This document shows, piece by piece, positions 22,783 to 32,293 of a DNA stretch of 64,000 bases (within the stretch, counting starts at the first letter, position 1; each line of letters begins with the position of its first letter). The notes below the pieces were generated by a model. The model worked only from the letters and a program-made list of their open reading frames with translations. It made no database searches and was not told the origin of the DNA. Origin of the DNA: RAM1 sp041905405. Lineage in GTDB: Bacteria; Pseudomonadota; Gammaproteobacteria; Burkholderiales; Burkholderiaceae_C. The translations under genes and the position numbers were made by a program. The stretch covers positions 1-64,000 of the forward strand of contig JAYRLC010000004.1 in the NCBI GenBank assembly GCA_041905405.1, written 5' to 3'.

Positions 22783-24255
22783 ATGAGCATCTCTCTTGGT
22801 TCCATTTCGTTGTCACGCATGCAAAGCAGCCCTCAGAGCCGCATCGGACCTGATGGCAGCCCCCGCGTCTCGGAAACGACAGGCACACCTCGCATGCGTG
22901 GATTCAGCATCGCATCGACGCTTGCGGGGTCGCCCACCGCGATTGACGTGCCGGAGCGATCACGCGTGCGTTCCCACGCAGAATCTTTGAGCCGCAGCGC
23001 CACAACACCCGAATCACCGTCCGCGAGCGTCTTTGAATGGGGGCTTCAGGGCGCTCCCATTGCGTCTCAGCGGGAAACCAAAAGAAATTCGCTGGACACA
23101 TCCTCCCGGGCATTGGTGGAAAAAACGTCGGCGGCGCAGGCAGAACCACCGCAGCAGCAAGCGATGGAGCCTGCGCCAGCTCGGGTTCAGCCTGCCCCCA
23201 CGCAATTGCCGACACCGGGAGCCCTTCCGCCAGCGGAGCCACGGGCGTCGTACGAGGAGCTTCCCGGGCTCAAGGCATTGCTGCATCGCAATGCTGAGGC
23301 GCTGGACCGCTGGGCGCAGACCGGCGGGGCGACGGCCATCAAGGCACGGGACGACTTCAGGCGGCTGGCGGCGAACTGTGAAACCTTCGGCAATATCGGC
23401 CGGCTGATCCTGCCGCTGGACGCAGCGCCCAGGGAAGTCCGGCAGGCTCAGGCCAAATTGCAGAGCCATTTCCGCAACGCGCAAGAGCGAAAACTTGTCA
23501 AATTGAAGGGGGAGCTTGACAGCTGGGCTACGCGAACCTCACGAAAAGCTGCGGTTGTCCGGCAACAGATCGATGCGCTGGCACGCAAAGTCAAAGCTAA
23601 AGAGGAGGAAGATCTACCTCCGAGTGAGTATGCGAAACAGGGAGCCTACATCGTCGAGCTCGACAGGAAGATCAACAAGCTCGAAAGGCTGCACAAAAAT
23701 CTGACGGAGACGGCTCTTCCCGAAATAGCCCGCTGGCAAAGCTGTCTGGAGAATGCACATGAGCTTAGCGCCGATGCGCTTGCAGATAAATTCGACCTGA
23801 ACAAAAGCAGCAGCTTTCCATCCATACGGGCGCGCGCCCGGAAACTCGCCGACAGCACCGGGGGGGCGGCTCAAAGTATCACCGCCTTCGTCCAGGAGCT
23901 TCCGCTCACCCCTTTGGCGCAGAGCAGGGAGCTGGTGACGATGCTAAGCCGCAGCATCGCATCGAATGACCAGCAAATCGAGGTGATTGCGAAGCAGGGA
24001 TTCGCCAAGGCGCCGTCCGGGACGAGCGGCACACCGGTCCAGCAGTTTGAACGCTACGCCGACGCCACACTGCGGTCCACGGTGCTGCGAAGGATTTTGA
24101 CGCAGTACGGGGAAGGCGTGTCCGCTGCCGACACGAAAGCTGCATTGCAGAGCTTCATGACCAGGCACGCGACGGGTCTGCAGCCAGATGTCAAGGACAA
24201 GGTGGACCAGTTGATCAACAGCCTGCCCAAGGGGCGGTTCGAGTGGCTGCGGTGA
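22783..24255 (+). CDS. Unknown coiled-coil protein embedded in flagellar cluster, effector-like
   Basis: I recognise no family in this 490-residue protein. The first 85 residues are rich in Ser, Thr and Arg and appear disordered (MSISLGSISLSRMQSSPQSR). A Pro/Gln-rich linker follows (about 115-160). The rest is helical with a likely coiled coil (LVKLKGELDSWATRTSRKAA, ELDRKINKLERLHKNL). There is no Sec signal. A Ser-rich N-terminus, linker and helical body are the layout of type III-exported proteins. GC is visibly lower than in the fli genes around it, which suggests acquisition. ATG 22783 was chosen over 22759 because AAGG precedes it. Confidence 0.6.
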   Translation: MSISLGSISLSRMQSSPQSRIGPDGSPRVSETTGTPRMRGFSIASTLAGSPTAIDVPERSRVRSHAESLSRSATTPESPSASVFEWGLQGAPIASQRETKRNSLDTSSRALVEKTSAAQAEPPQQQAMEPAPARVQPAPTQLPTPGALPPAEPRASYEELPGLKALLHRNAEALDRWAQTGGATAIKARDDFRRLAANCETFGNIGRLILPLDAAPREVRQAQAKLQSHFRNAQERKLVKLKGELDSWATRTSRKAAVVRQQIDALARKVKAKEEEDLPPSEYAKQGAYIVELDRKINKLERLHKNLTETALPEIARWQSCLENAHELSADALADKFDLNKSSSFPSIRARARKLADSTGGAAQSITAFVQELPLTPLAQSRELVTMLSRSIASNDQQIEVIAKQGFAKAPSGTSGTPVQQFERYADATLRSTVLRRILTQYGEGVSAADTKAALQSFMTRHATGLQPDVKDKVDQLINSLPKGRFEWLR

Positions 24256-24312
24256 CGGTGCAGAGCTTGCCCTGAATGGTGCCGACTCCCAGACCGTCAA
24301 GACCAATGCATA

Positions 24313-25107
24313 TTGCTCCATGCGGAGGCGCTTCCCATAGCTGGCGGGGATAGCAAGGGCACGGCCCAGCTGAAGGAGTTCGTTGCCTACATGGCAAAAG
24401 AGGAAGTGGCCGCCGGCGATGCCCAGCGCTGGCGGGACAATATGCTCGCCGGGGCACGGCTCATTCCCCTGTACCAGGACATGGCCGGGGAGCTCGCCTC
24501 CTTGAAACAGCGGGCTCTTGACATGCGTGACAAGGGCAAATCGTTGGCCGAAAAGATTCGCGGGGTGGAGGCACAGCAGACGGCGTTGTCGCATCAGCTC
24601 AAAAATCACAAGACAGGCGTGCCGGATATGGCGATGCAGAACCTGAAGCAGGCCTGGAACGAGCTGAATCAGGTGCTGGCAGGCATGATCGATGCGCAGC
24701 TCCTCCCCGTGGACCATGTTGAATCCGGGGCGACCCAAACCCTGCGGGAATCGCTGGCGGCGGTGAAGCGGAAGCTGAAAGTCGGCGGGGAAGATCGGCT
24801 TTATCGCGAGAGCGCGCTCGCGCATGATTTGGGCAGAGCCTTGGCGTGCTCTGAAAAGATTGATCGGCACGCGCAGACGATTGAAGTGGCGCTGGACAAG
24901 TTCGCGCAGGGGCAGGGCAGTATCCAGCCGGGAGGCCTGCGTGAGGCAATCAAGGCACTGAAATCGGCGCGCGATCAACGTGAAACACTGACGCAGTTCG
25001 CAAAGGGTCAGCGTCACAGGTTCAACACGTCTCACGCGGTAGAGCAAATGATCAAGGCACAGGCGGACCTGTCCAGGCTCGTCGGACCCCTGAACGAGGC
25101 CGGGTAA
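24313..25107 (+). CDS. Unknown helical protein, possible second half of the 22783 gene
   Basis: The protein is 264 residues from TTG 24313, or shorter from ATG 24391 (MAKEEVAAGDAQRWRDNMLA). It is charged, helical and coiled-coil-like (LKQRALDMRDKGKSLAEKIR). It lies in the same frame as the upstream ORF, and only the TGA at 24253-24255 and 57 further bases divide them. The two may be a split gene or two consecutive effector-like genes. No RBS is convincing. It ends 16 bp from the stop of fliE, which is convergent. Function unknown. Confidence 0.55.
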   Translation: MLHAEALPIAGGDSKGTAQLKEFVAYMAKEEVAAGDAQRWRDNMLAGARLIPLYQDMAGELASLKQRALDMRDKGKSLAEKIRGVEAQQTALSHQLKNHKTGVPDMAMQNLKQAWNELNQVLAGMIDAQLLPVDHVESGATQTLRESLAAVKRKLKVGGEDRLYRESALAHDLGRALACSEKIDRHAQTIEVALDKFAQGQGSIQPGGLREAIKALKSARDQRETLTQFAKGQRHRFNTSHAVEQMIKAQADLSRLVGPLNEAG

Positions 25108-25123
25108 GTCAGAGACTGCAGGC

Positions 25124-25465
25124 TCAGACCTGCATGTTCATGATGTCGCTGTAGGCCGACACCAGCCGGTTGCGCACGTGCAGCGCCGACTGGAAGGCGA
25201 TCTGCGACTTCTGCATGGCCACCATGGTCTGCTCCAGGCTGGCGCCGGCAGGGTTCAGCTGGAAGGTATCCGCCAGCTGCGTGGCCTGCTGCTGCGTGGC
25301 GCTGACGTTGCGCAGCGCCTGGTCCAGCGCGCCGGTGAACGAAGTGCCCTGTACCGGCTGGGCGGACGAGACACCACCTTGCGCCGCGCGCTGGGCAGCG
25401 GCGTTGCGCTTCAAGGCGTCCAGCATCTGGGTGGGCAGTGCGGAGCTGGCGGGTTGTATCTGCAT
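25124..25465 (-). CDS. fliE: FliE, MS ring-rod adaptor
   Basis: The 113-residue protein carries the family C-terminus (LEQTMVAMQKSQIAFQSALH, then VRNRLVSAYSDIMNMQV) and SFTGALDQALRNVSATQQQA in the middle. It links the MS ring to the rod. It is divergent from fliF across 107 bp, the arrangement common in FlhDC-type clusters. Confidence 0.95.
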   Translation of the reverse strand: MQIQPASSALPTQMLDALKRNAAAQRAAQGGVSSAQPVQGTSFTGALDQALRNVSATQQQATQLADTFQLNPAGASLEQTMVAMQKSQIAFQSALHVRNRLVSAYSDIMNMQV

Positions 25466-25572
25466 GGTCGTAACTTTAGGGTTTGCGGTGCGGACCGGAC
25501 CGCCGAATAACGGCGGTATCCCGCCGCATATCGGGGCTCAAGTTTTGCGGCGGGGGACCAACAATCACCGGC

Positions 25573-27318
25573 ATGGACACCACGCTTGCCCCCGCCACAC
25601 TGGCTGACGACGCCCTTGCCAAACCCGCCACCCCCGCGCCGCTGAGCCGGCTGGCCCAACTGCCCCCCCGCAACAAGATCGCCCTGGTTGCCGGCACCGC
25701 GCTGCTGGCCGGCGTGATGGCCATGACGCTGTTCATGGGCCGTGAGCCCGACTGGCGAGTGCTGTACGCCAGCATGAGCGACCGCGACGGCGGCGCGGTG
25801 CTGGCGGCGCTGTCGCAGATGAATGTCCCCTACAAATTCACGGAAGGCAGCGGCACGCTGATGGTGCCGGCCAACCGCGTGCACGACGTGCGCCTGCGTC
25901 TGGCGTCCCAGGGCTTGCCCAAGGGCGGGACCGTGGGCTTCGAGCTGATGGAGTCCCAGAAATTCGGCGTCACCCAGTTCCAGGAACGGCTGAACTTCCA
26001 GCGCGGTCTGGAAGGTGAGCTGGCCCGCTCCATCATGGCGCTGCAGGCCGTGCAGTCTGCGCGCGTGCATCTGGCCCTGCCCGCGCAGACGGCCTTCATG
26101 CGCGAACAGCAAAAGCCTTCGGCATCGGTGCTGCTCACGCTGTACAACGGCCGCACGCTGGACCGCAGCCAGGTGGCTGGCATCGTGCACCTGGTGGCCT
26201 CCAGCGTGCCCGAGATGGCAACTCGCGCCGTCAGTGTGGTGGACCAGAACGGCGCGCTGCTGTCGCAGCCGCCGGGCGAATCACCCAACGGCCTGAACGA
26301 ATCGCAGCTGCAGTACGTGCGCCAGACCGAGCTGAGCCTGTCCTCGCGCATCCAGGCGATCCTGGAGCCCATTGTGGGTGCGGGCAATGTGCGCGCCCAG
26401 GTCACGGCTGACATCGATTTCACGCAGAGCGAATCCACCGCCGAGCTGTATGCGCCCAACCAGGGCAATGCCCCGGCCGCCGTGCGCAGTCAGCAGCTGT
26501 CCGAAGCGCCGGGCGGCGGCGCCAACGGCGCCCCGCTGGCGCAGCAGGGCGGCGTGCCCGGCGCGCTGGCCAACCAGCCGCCGGCCACGCCCACCTCACC
26601 TGTTAACGGCGCGCCTGGCGCGCTGAATGCAGGGGGCGGCGCGAGTGGCGCGGCGTCGGGCGTCAAGCGCGACGCCGTGACCAACTACGAAGTGGACAAG
26701 ACAGTGAAAGTCGTGCGCAGCGCTACCGGCAATATCCGCCGCCTGAACGCCGCAGTGATCGTGAACAACAGCACCACCACCGGCACCGACGGCAAGTCCG
26801 TGACCAAGCCGATTCCGGCTGCCCAGATGGAGCAGATCAACGCGCTGGTGCGCGAGGCCATGGGCTTCAGCAAGGAGCGCGGTGATTCGGTCAACGTCGT
26901 CAATGCGCAGTTCACCGACGTGCAGGGTCCCAAGGCGCCCGAGCTGCCGCTGTGGCGCCAGCCGGAGAACATCGAGCTGGCCAGGAGCTTCGCCCCCTGG
27001 CTGGCGATGCCGCTGGTTGCGCTGATCATCATCCTGGGCCTGGTGCGCCCGGCCATGAAGGCCGCGCGCGCCACGCCGCCGGCCCGTCGCATCGTGGATG
27101 CGTCGGTGCAGGACGCGATCGCACTGCCCACGCCTGACGGCGTTGAGGGCAAGGTCACCATCGCCGGCGCCGACCCTTCGGTACCGCTGCTGCCCACGGC
27201 GCAGGCCGCCGCGCAGCAGGCCCGCACCGCGCAGCTCGAAAACATCCGCCAGCTCGCCAAGCAGGACCCGGCCACCGTGGCCAACGTGGTCCGCAGCTGG
27301 GTCAACCAGCCTGCCTGA
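25573..27318 (+). CDS. fliF: FliF, MS ring protein
   Basis: The 581-residue protein has a first membrane helix near residues 35-55 (KIALVAGTALLAGVMAMTLF). The ring-building periplasmic region follows (GTVGFELMESQKFGVTQFQE, SARVHLALPAQTAFMREQQK). A low-complexity Gly/Ala/Pro loop lies at about 310-370. The second helix is AMPLVALIIILGLV, and the FliG-binding tail ends VANVVRSWVNQPA. ATG 25573 gives the normal N-terminus. It starts the rightward fliF-J unit. Confidence 0.95.
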   Translation: MDTTLAPATLADDALAKPATPAPLSRLAQLPPRNKIALVAGTALLAGVMAMTLFMGREPDWRVLYASMSDRDGGAVLAALSQMNVPYKFTEGSGTLMVPANRVHDVRLRLASQGLPKGGTVGFELMESQKFGVTQFQERLNFQRGLEGELARSIMALQAVQSARVHLALPAQTAFMREQQKPSASVLLTLYNGRTLDRSQVAGIVHLVASSVPEMATRAVSVVDQNGALLSQPPGESPNGLNESQLQYVRQTELSLSSRIQAILEPIVGAGNVRAQVTADIDFTQSESTAELYAPNQGNAPAAVRSQQLSEAPGGGANGAPLAQQGGVPGALANQPPATPTSPVNGAPGALNAGGGASGAASGVKRDAVTNYEVDKTVKVVRSATGNIRRLNAAVIVNNSTTTGTDGKSVTKPIPAAQMEQINALVREAMGFSKERGDSVNVVNAQFTDVQGPKAPELPLWRQPENIELARSFAPWLAMPLVALIIILGLVRPAMKAARATPPARRIVDASVQDAIALPTPDGVEGKVTIAGADPSVPLLPTAQAAAQQARTAQLENIRQLAKQDPATVANVVRSWVNQPA

Positions 27319-27333
27319 CCGGAGTTCCAGAAC

Positions 27334-28347
27334 ATGGCCAGTTCCGATTCCAGCGAAGACGAAGGCGTACACGCCGGCGCGATCCTCATGCTCGCGCTGG
27401 GCGAGGAATGCGCCGCCGGCGTCTTCAAATACCTTGCGCCCAAGGAAGTGCAACGCCTGGGCGAGCGCATGGCGCGTCTGACCACCGTGGCCGATGCGCA
27501 GTTCGACGACGTGCTGGCCCGCTTTGAGGGTCAGGTCGATTCGCAGCGCTCGCTGGTCAGCGACACCGGCGCCTACGTGAGCAATGTGCTGAAACTCGCG
27601 TTGGGCGAGGACAAGGCCGGCCTGCTGATCGACCGCATCGTGCAGGGCCGCGATGTGAGCGGCATCGAAAGCCTGAAATGGATGGACGCGGCTGCCGTGG
27701 CCGAGCTGATCCGCAACGAGCACCCGCAGATCATCGCCTCCATCCTGGTCCACCTGGACCGCGACCATGCATCCGGCGTGCTGGGCTCCTTCGACGAGCG
27801 CACCCGCAACGACGTGGTGCTGCGCATCGCCACGCTGGACGGCATCCAGCCCAACGCACTGAAGGAACTGAACGAGGTGCTGTCCAAGGTGCTGGCCGGC
27901 GGCGAGCGCATCCGCAAACAGCCGCTGGGCGGCGTGAAGACGGCGGCCGAGATCCTGAACCTGATGGGCGCCAGCGTGGAGACGGCTGTGCTGGATTCGG
28001 TGCGAACGGCCGACGCCGACCTCGCGCAGAAGATCGAAGACCAGATGTTCACCTTCGACGACCTGATGAAGCTGGACAACAAGGCGATCCAGCTGGTGCT
28101 GCGCGAAGTGGCGTCGGACGTGCTGATCGTCGCGCTCAAGGGCGCCGAGCCTGCGATGCGCGAGAAGATCTTCGCCAACATGAGCTCGCGCGCGGCCGAA
28201 ACGCTGCGCGAAGACCTGGAGTCCAAGGGGCCCGTGCGCGTGTCCGAGGTCGAGGCCCAGCAAAAGGAAATCCTCAAGATCGTTCGCCGCCTGGGCGACG
28301 AAGGGCAGATCATGATCGGTGGCGGGGGCGATGAAAGCTTTGTCTGA
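27334..28347 (+). CDS. fliG: FliG, rotor switch protein
   Basis: The 337-residue protein has the middle-domain EHPQ motif in NEHPQIIASILVHLDRDHAS, and the torque helix in the C-terminal domain (FDDLMKLDNKAIQLVLREVA, with LKGAEPAMREKIFANMSSRA). It couples MotA to the ring. It lies 15 bp after fliF, and its last 17 bases overlap fliH. Confidence 0.97.
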   Translation: MASSDSSEDEGVHAGAILMLALGEECAAGVFKYLAPKEVQRLGERMARLTTVADAQFDDVLARFEGQVDSQRSLVSDTGAYVSNVLKLALGEDKAGLLIDRIVQGRDVSGIESLKWMDAAAVAELIRNEHPQIIASILVHLDRDHASGVLGSFDERTRNDVVLRIATLDGIQPNALKELNEVLSKVLAGGERIRKQPLGGVKTAAEILNLMGASVETAVLDSVRTADADLAQKIEDQMFTFDDLMKLDNKAIQLVLREVASDVLIVALKGAEPAMREKIFANMSSRAAETLREDLESKGPVRVSEVEAQQKEILKIVRRLGDEGQIMIGGGGDESFV

Positions 28348-29056
28348 CCCGGCCCTGCCCCTGCCGGCGCCGCAGGCCCCAACGGTGCCACCGGCCAGCC
28401 GCATCATTGCGGCCGAATCGCTGCGCGGCGTGGCGGCCTTCCCCATGGGCGAATTGTCCCTGAGCGCCAGCGCGCCGCCGCCGCTGAGCCCGCGCGACCT
28501 GACCAACGAAACCGCCCGCGCCGCCTATGCGCTGGGCCGCCGCCGAGGCTTCGAGCAGGGGGCCCGCGCCGGTCTGCAGCAGGGCTACAGCGAAGGCTCG
28601 CAGGCGCTGGACGACTTCCAGTCCCGCAAGGCCGCCGACGTGGCCGCCCAGATGCAGGTGTTGGTCGATGCATTTCGCGGCGAGCTGGCGGCCTTGCAGT
28701 CGCAGGTGGCCAGTGATCTGGTGTCGCTGGCGGTGGATATCGCGCGCCAGGTGCTGCGCCGCGAGCTGGCCACCGATCCCGCGTCGCTGCTGCCCGTGGC
28801 GGCCGAGGCGCTGCGTGCGCTGGGCGAAGGCGCCAGCCACCTGCAGGTGCGGGTGCATCCGGAAGACGCCGCACAGCTGCGCGACCACCTTCAGGGCATG
28901 CCTGCGGCGGGTAGCTGGCAACTGCTTGACGACGCATCGCTGCACCGCGGCGGCTGCCGCGTGGAAGCCGACACCGGCGTCGCCGACGCAAGTTTTGAAG
29001 CACGCTGGCAGGCTGTCATGGACGCGCTGGGCCGCGAAGGGGAGCCTCTGGAATGA
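28331..29056 (+). CDS. fliH: FliH, regulator of the export ATPase
   Basis: The 241-residue protein has a Pro-rich N-terminus, then the glycine-spaced helix AYALGRRRGFEQGARAGLQQ with GYSEGSQAL, typical of FliH. The C-terminal domain SDLVSLAVDIARQVLRREL resembles V-ATPase subunit E. It holds FliI and delivers it to the export gate. ATG 28331 overlaps fliG; the stop overlaps fliI by ATGA. Confidence 0.93.
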   Translation: MKALSDPALPLPAPQAPTVPPASRIIAAESLRGVAAFPMGELSLSASAPPPLSPRDLTNETARAAYALGRRRGFEQGARAGLQQGYSEGSQALDDFQSRKAADVAAQMQVLVDAFRGELAALQSQVASDLVSLAVDIARQVLRRELATDPASLLPVAAEALRALGEGASHLQVRVHPEDAAQLRDHLQGMPAAGSWQLLDDASLHRGGCRVEADTGVADASFEARWQAVMDALGREGEPLE

Positions 29057-30498
29057 CCACGACCCACACCATGGCGGCCCGCATGGGCGCCCACCTGCGT
29101 GCCCACAGCGCATTAATCGCACCGGGCGTGCCGCTGTCGCTCAGCGGCCGGCTGGTGCGCGTGTCGGGCCTGGTCATGGAAGCCACGGGCCTGCGCCTGC
29201 CGCTGGGAAGCGTGTGCCGCGTACGCGACGGCGAACAGATGACCGAGGCCGAGGTCGTGGGCTTTTCGCGCGGACGCCTGTTCCTCATGCCCACCGGCGA
29301 CCTGCAGGGCCTGTCGCCCGGCGCGGTGGTAGAGCCCATCAGCTATCCGTTCGAGGGCCTGCACTACGGCATGCCCGCCGCGCCGCAACCGGCGTCGCAG
29401 ACGCTGCGCAACCCCCACGCGCGCCGCTTGCCCATGGGCGATGCGCTGCTGGGCCGCGTGGTGGACCCCGCAGGCCAGCCGCTGGACAACGCGGGCCCTT
29501 TGTTTGGCGCCCATTCGGAGCCGCTGGCACGAGAGCCGCTGAACGCGATGGACCGTGACCCCGTGCGCGAGCCGCTGGACGTGGGCGTGCGCGCCATCAA
29601 TGCGCTTCTGACCGTGGGCCGGGGCCAGCGCCTGGGCCTGTTCGCGGGATCGGGCGTCGGCAAATCTGTGCTCATGGGCATGATGGCCCGCTACACGCAG
29701 GCCGACGTGACCATCGTGGGCCTGGTGGGCGAGCGCGGGCGCGAAGTGAAGGAATTTGTCGAGGACATCCTGGGCGAAGAGGGCCTGCGCCGCGCCGTCG
29801 TGGTGGCCGCGCCGGCTGACCTGCCGCCGCTCATGCGCATGCAGGGCGCGGCCTATGCCACGGCGCTGGCCGAGCATTTCCGCGACCGGGGCAAGCACGT
29901 GCTGCTGCTCATGGATTCGCTCACGCGGTATGCCATGGCCCACCGCGAAATGGCGCTGGCCCTGGGCGAGCCACCCGCCACCAAAGGCTACCCGCCGTCG
30001 GTCTTCGCACGCCTGCCGCAGCTGGTGGAACGCACCGGCAACGGGCTGAACGGCTGCGGCTCCATCACGGCGTTCTACACCGTGCTGGCCGAAGGCGACG
30101 ACCAGCAGGACCCGATCGCCGACAACGCGCGCGCCATCCTGGACGGCCACTTCGTCCTCACGCGCTCGCTGGCCGAGCAGGGCCACTACCCGGCCATCGA
30201 CATCGAGCAATCCATCTCGCGCGTAATGCACAACGTGACGGACGACGCGCATCTGCGCCAGGCCCGCGCACTGAAGGCGCTGTATGCGCGCTACCAGCGC
30301 AACCGCGACCTGCTGGCCGTGGGCGCTTACGTGCCCGGCGGTGACCCGCAGACCGACCGCGCGATCCAGCTGTACCCGCAGGTCGCAGCCTTCCTGCAGC
30401 AAGACATGCGCGAAGGCTGTTCACTTCAACAAAGCACGGCCGCGCTGCAGGCGATGGTGGCGCTGGCCGGCAACACAGCACAAGGAGCGAACGCATGA
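29053..30498 (+). CDS. fliI: FliI, flagellar export ATPase
   Basis: The 481-residue protein is of the F1-beta type. Walker A is GLFAGSGVGKSVLMG near residue 200 and Walker B is HVLLLMDSLTRYAMA. GERGREVKEFVEDILG and the P-GYPPSVFARLPQLVER segment are characteristic of T3SS/flagellar ATPases. It energises export and unfolds substrates. It is coupled on both sides (ATGA with fliH and fliJ). Confidence 0.97.
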   Translation: MTTTHTMAARMGAHLRAHSALIAPGVPLSLSGRLVRVSGLVMEATGLRLPLGSVCRVRDGEQMTEAEVVGFSRGRLFLMPTGDLQGLSPGAVVEPISYPFEGLHYGMPAAPQPASQTLRNPHARRLPMGDALLGRVVDPAGQPLDNAGPLFGAHSEPLAREPLNAMDRDPVREPLDVGVRAINALLTVGRGQRLGLFAGSGVGKSVLMGMMARYTQADVTIVGLVGERGREVKEFVEDILGEEGLRRAVVVAAPADLPPLMRMQGAAYATALAEHFRDRGKHVLLLMDSLTRYAMAHREMALALGEPPATKGYPPSVFARLPQLVERTGNGLNGCGSITAFYTVLAEGDDQQDPIADNARAILDGHFVLTRSLAEQGHYPAIDIEQSISRVMHNVTDDAHLRQARALKALYARYQRNRDLLAVGAYVPGGDPQTDRAIQLYPQVAAFLQQDMREGCSLQQSTAALQAMVALAGNTAQGANA

Positions 30499-30959
30499 TG
30501 ACCAACCTCATACCCATGCTGATCGATCGCGCCCAGCAACTGCGAGACCGCCATGTGGCCGAAGCCCGCGACACACTGGTGACGCTGAATACGGCACAGT
30601 CTGTGCTGCAGCGGCTGGATGACTTCCGCATCGACTTTCTGGCCCGCTCACCCGCGGCCACGGGCGCTTGCGCGGACGCGCAGGCTCTGCAGGACTACCA
30701 GCGCTTCGTGGGCCGGCTGGACGAAGCCATCACCCAGCAGCGGCAGGAATGCGAGCGCCGCCGTGTACGCAACGACGCGGCCCAGCGCCAGCTGCTGGAC
30801 AGCCAGCGGCGCGTGGTGGCCCTGCAGGCCTGGCAGCGCCGCGAGGCGCATGCCCAGGCCACCCGCGACAGCCGCCGCAGCCAGCGCGAGGCCGACGAGT
30901 TTGCCGCACACGCCGTGGCGGCGCGTGGCCCCGGCGAGTTCGGCGGGGCGCTGTCATGA
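30495..30959 (+). CDS. fliJ: FliJ, export chaperone/stalk
   Basis: The 154-residue protein is an Arg/Gln-rich antiparallel coiled coil throughout (LRDRHVAEARDTLVTLNTAQ, QQRQECERRRVRNDAAQRQL). FliJ sits in the FliI ring like a gamma subunit and escorts chaperones. The position between fliI and fliK, with ATGA overlaps at both ends, supports the call more than sequence conservation does. Confidence 0.9.
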   Translation: MMTNLIPMLIDRAQQLRDRHVAEARDTLVTLNTAQSVLQRLDDFRIDFLARSPAATGACADAQALQDYQRFVGRLDEAITQQRQECERRRVRNDAAQRQLLDSQRRVVALQAWQRREAHAQATRDSRRSQREADEFAAHAVAARGPGEFGGALS

Positions 30960-32293
30960 GCCTTTGCGCCGTCACCGCGCGGCCTGCAACTGCATCCGCG
31001 CCGGCGCCCGCGGCGCCCGGCGGGGCCCAAGAGGATGGCAGCCTCAGTTTCGCGGCGCTGCTGGCGGGCGCGTCCGGGGCGGGCGAGCAGCCTGCAACGG
31101 ATGCGCCTTCCGGCCGGGATGCGCAGGACGGGGCCGACCCGCCGGGCCTGCCTGCCACGACCGAAGGGCAGGCAGCTGCCCCGGCCGCCACGGTGCCGAC
31201 CGCCGACACCGGTCCGCTGGCGGGCATGGCGCTGCTCATGAACCATCACGCGTCGCCGCAGGCCGCCGCCGTGACGGCGGGCAAGGGGGGCAAAGCGGGC
31301 GAGGCGGGTGAAGCTGACGGCTTGCTGCCAGCCGGTGACACCGCGGCGATGGCAGGCGCAGCAGCCGGTGTCCCCGCCGACCCTGCATCTGGCGCACCCG
31401 CGGGCGCGCCAACCCAGGCGACGGCGCGCAAGGGCGCCGGGGCTGTTGCGCAGGCGGACGTGCAGGCTCGCACGGCGGGGCAGGGGCTGCCGGGGCTGCA
31501 GGCCCCCGGGCCGGCGGACACGCAGGTTGCTGCGCTGGCTGGCGCCACGGGCGCTGGCGCGGGCGCCGGGCCCGTGGGCGCCGTTCGCGGCGGGGCGGGC
31601 GCGCAAGCTGCCGGTGCCACATCGGGCGTGACACCGGACGTGCCGGCAGCCGGTGCCGGCGCCGCGCCGCCCACCTGGGCATCAGCGCTGGCTGCCGCCA
31701 CCACAGGCGCCAGCGGCGCAGAAGCCGCTGCTGCGTCAAAGACATCGCAGGCGCCGCCGGACCCGGCAGCGCTCGCCGGCCTGGCGGGCGCGCAGGCTGC
31801 GTCCCAGGCCGGCGGTCCGGATGCCGGCCTGCCGTCCGGCCCGGTGCATCAGGCCACGCTCGCTTCGCGGCCCGGTGAACCGGCCTTTGCCGGCGATCTG
31901 GCGTCGCAGGTGCTGTTTCTGGCCGACGGCGGCCTGCAACAGGCCGAGCTGCGCCTGAACCCGGCGGACCTGGGGCCCATCCAGATCCAGCTGAGCCTGA
32001 GCACGCAGGCCCAGGGCACGGTGGCCGACATCAGCTTCGCGGCGATGCATGGCTTCACGCGCGACAGCATCGAGCAGGCGCTGCCCGCGCTGCGCGACAT
32101 GTTGGCCGCCCAAGGGATGAGCCTGGGCCACACCGGCGTGTCCGATGGGCGGCAACCCCCCGCCGACGGCCGCGACAGCGCCGCGGCGCAAGCCCGCACG
32201 CCGGTCGGTGATGGCGGGTCCGGGCGTGCTGGCGCCACGGTGGCCCTGCCGCCGGCGCGCGCCACGCGCGGCATGCTGGACCTGTACGCCTGA
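30956..32293 (+). CDS. fliK: FliK, hook-length control protein
   Basis: Of 445 residues, about 310 are a low-complexity Ala/Gly/Pro/Thr ruler region. The conserved export-switch domain lies at about 325-400: LFLADGGLQQAELRLNPADL, GPIQIQLSLSTQAQGTVADI, RDSIEQALPALRDMLAAQGM. It measures hook length and switches export specificity. ATG 30956 overlaps fliJ by 4 bases. The composition of the ruler explains the many spurious frames here. Confidence 0.93.
   Translation: MSLCAVTARPATASAPAPAAPGGAQEDGSLSFAALLAGASGAGEQPATDAPSGRDAQDGADPPGLPATTEGQAAAPAATVPTADTGPLAGMALLMNHHASPQAAAVTAGKGGKAGEAGEADGLLPAGDTAAMAGAAAGVPADPASGAPAGAPTQATARKGAGAVAQADVQARTAGQGLPGLQAPGPADTQVAALAGATGAGAGAGPVGAVRGGAGAQAAGATSGVTPDVPAAGAGAAPPTWASALAAATTGASGAEAAAASKTSQAPPDPAALAGLAGAQAASQAGGPDAGLPSGPVHQATLASRPGEPAFAGDLASQVLFLADGGLQQAELRLNPADLGPIQIQLSLSTQAQGTVADISFAAMHGFTRDSIEQALPALRDMLAAQGMSLGHTGVSDGRQPPADGRDSAAAQARTPVGDGGSGRAGATVALPPARATRGMLDLYA

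Noticed and set aside
30695..32191. Several long frames on both strands over fliK
   Set aside because: They arise from the Ala/Gly/Pro-rich ruler region; only the fliK frame has the conserved export-switch domain and gene overlaps.
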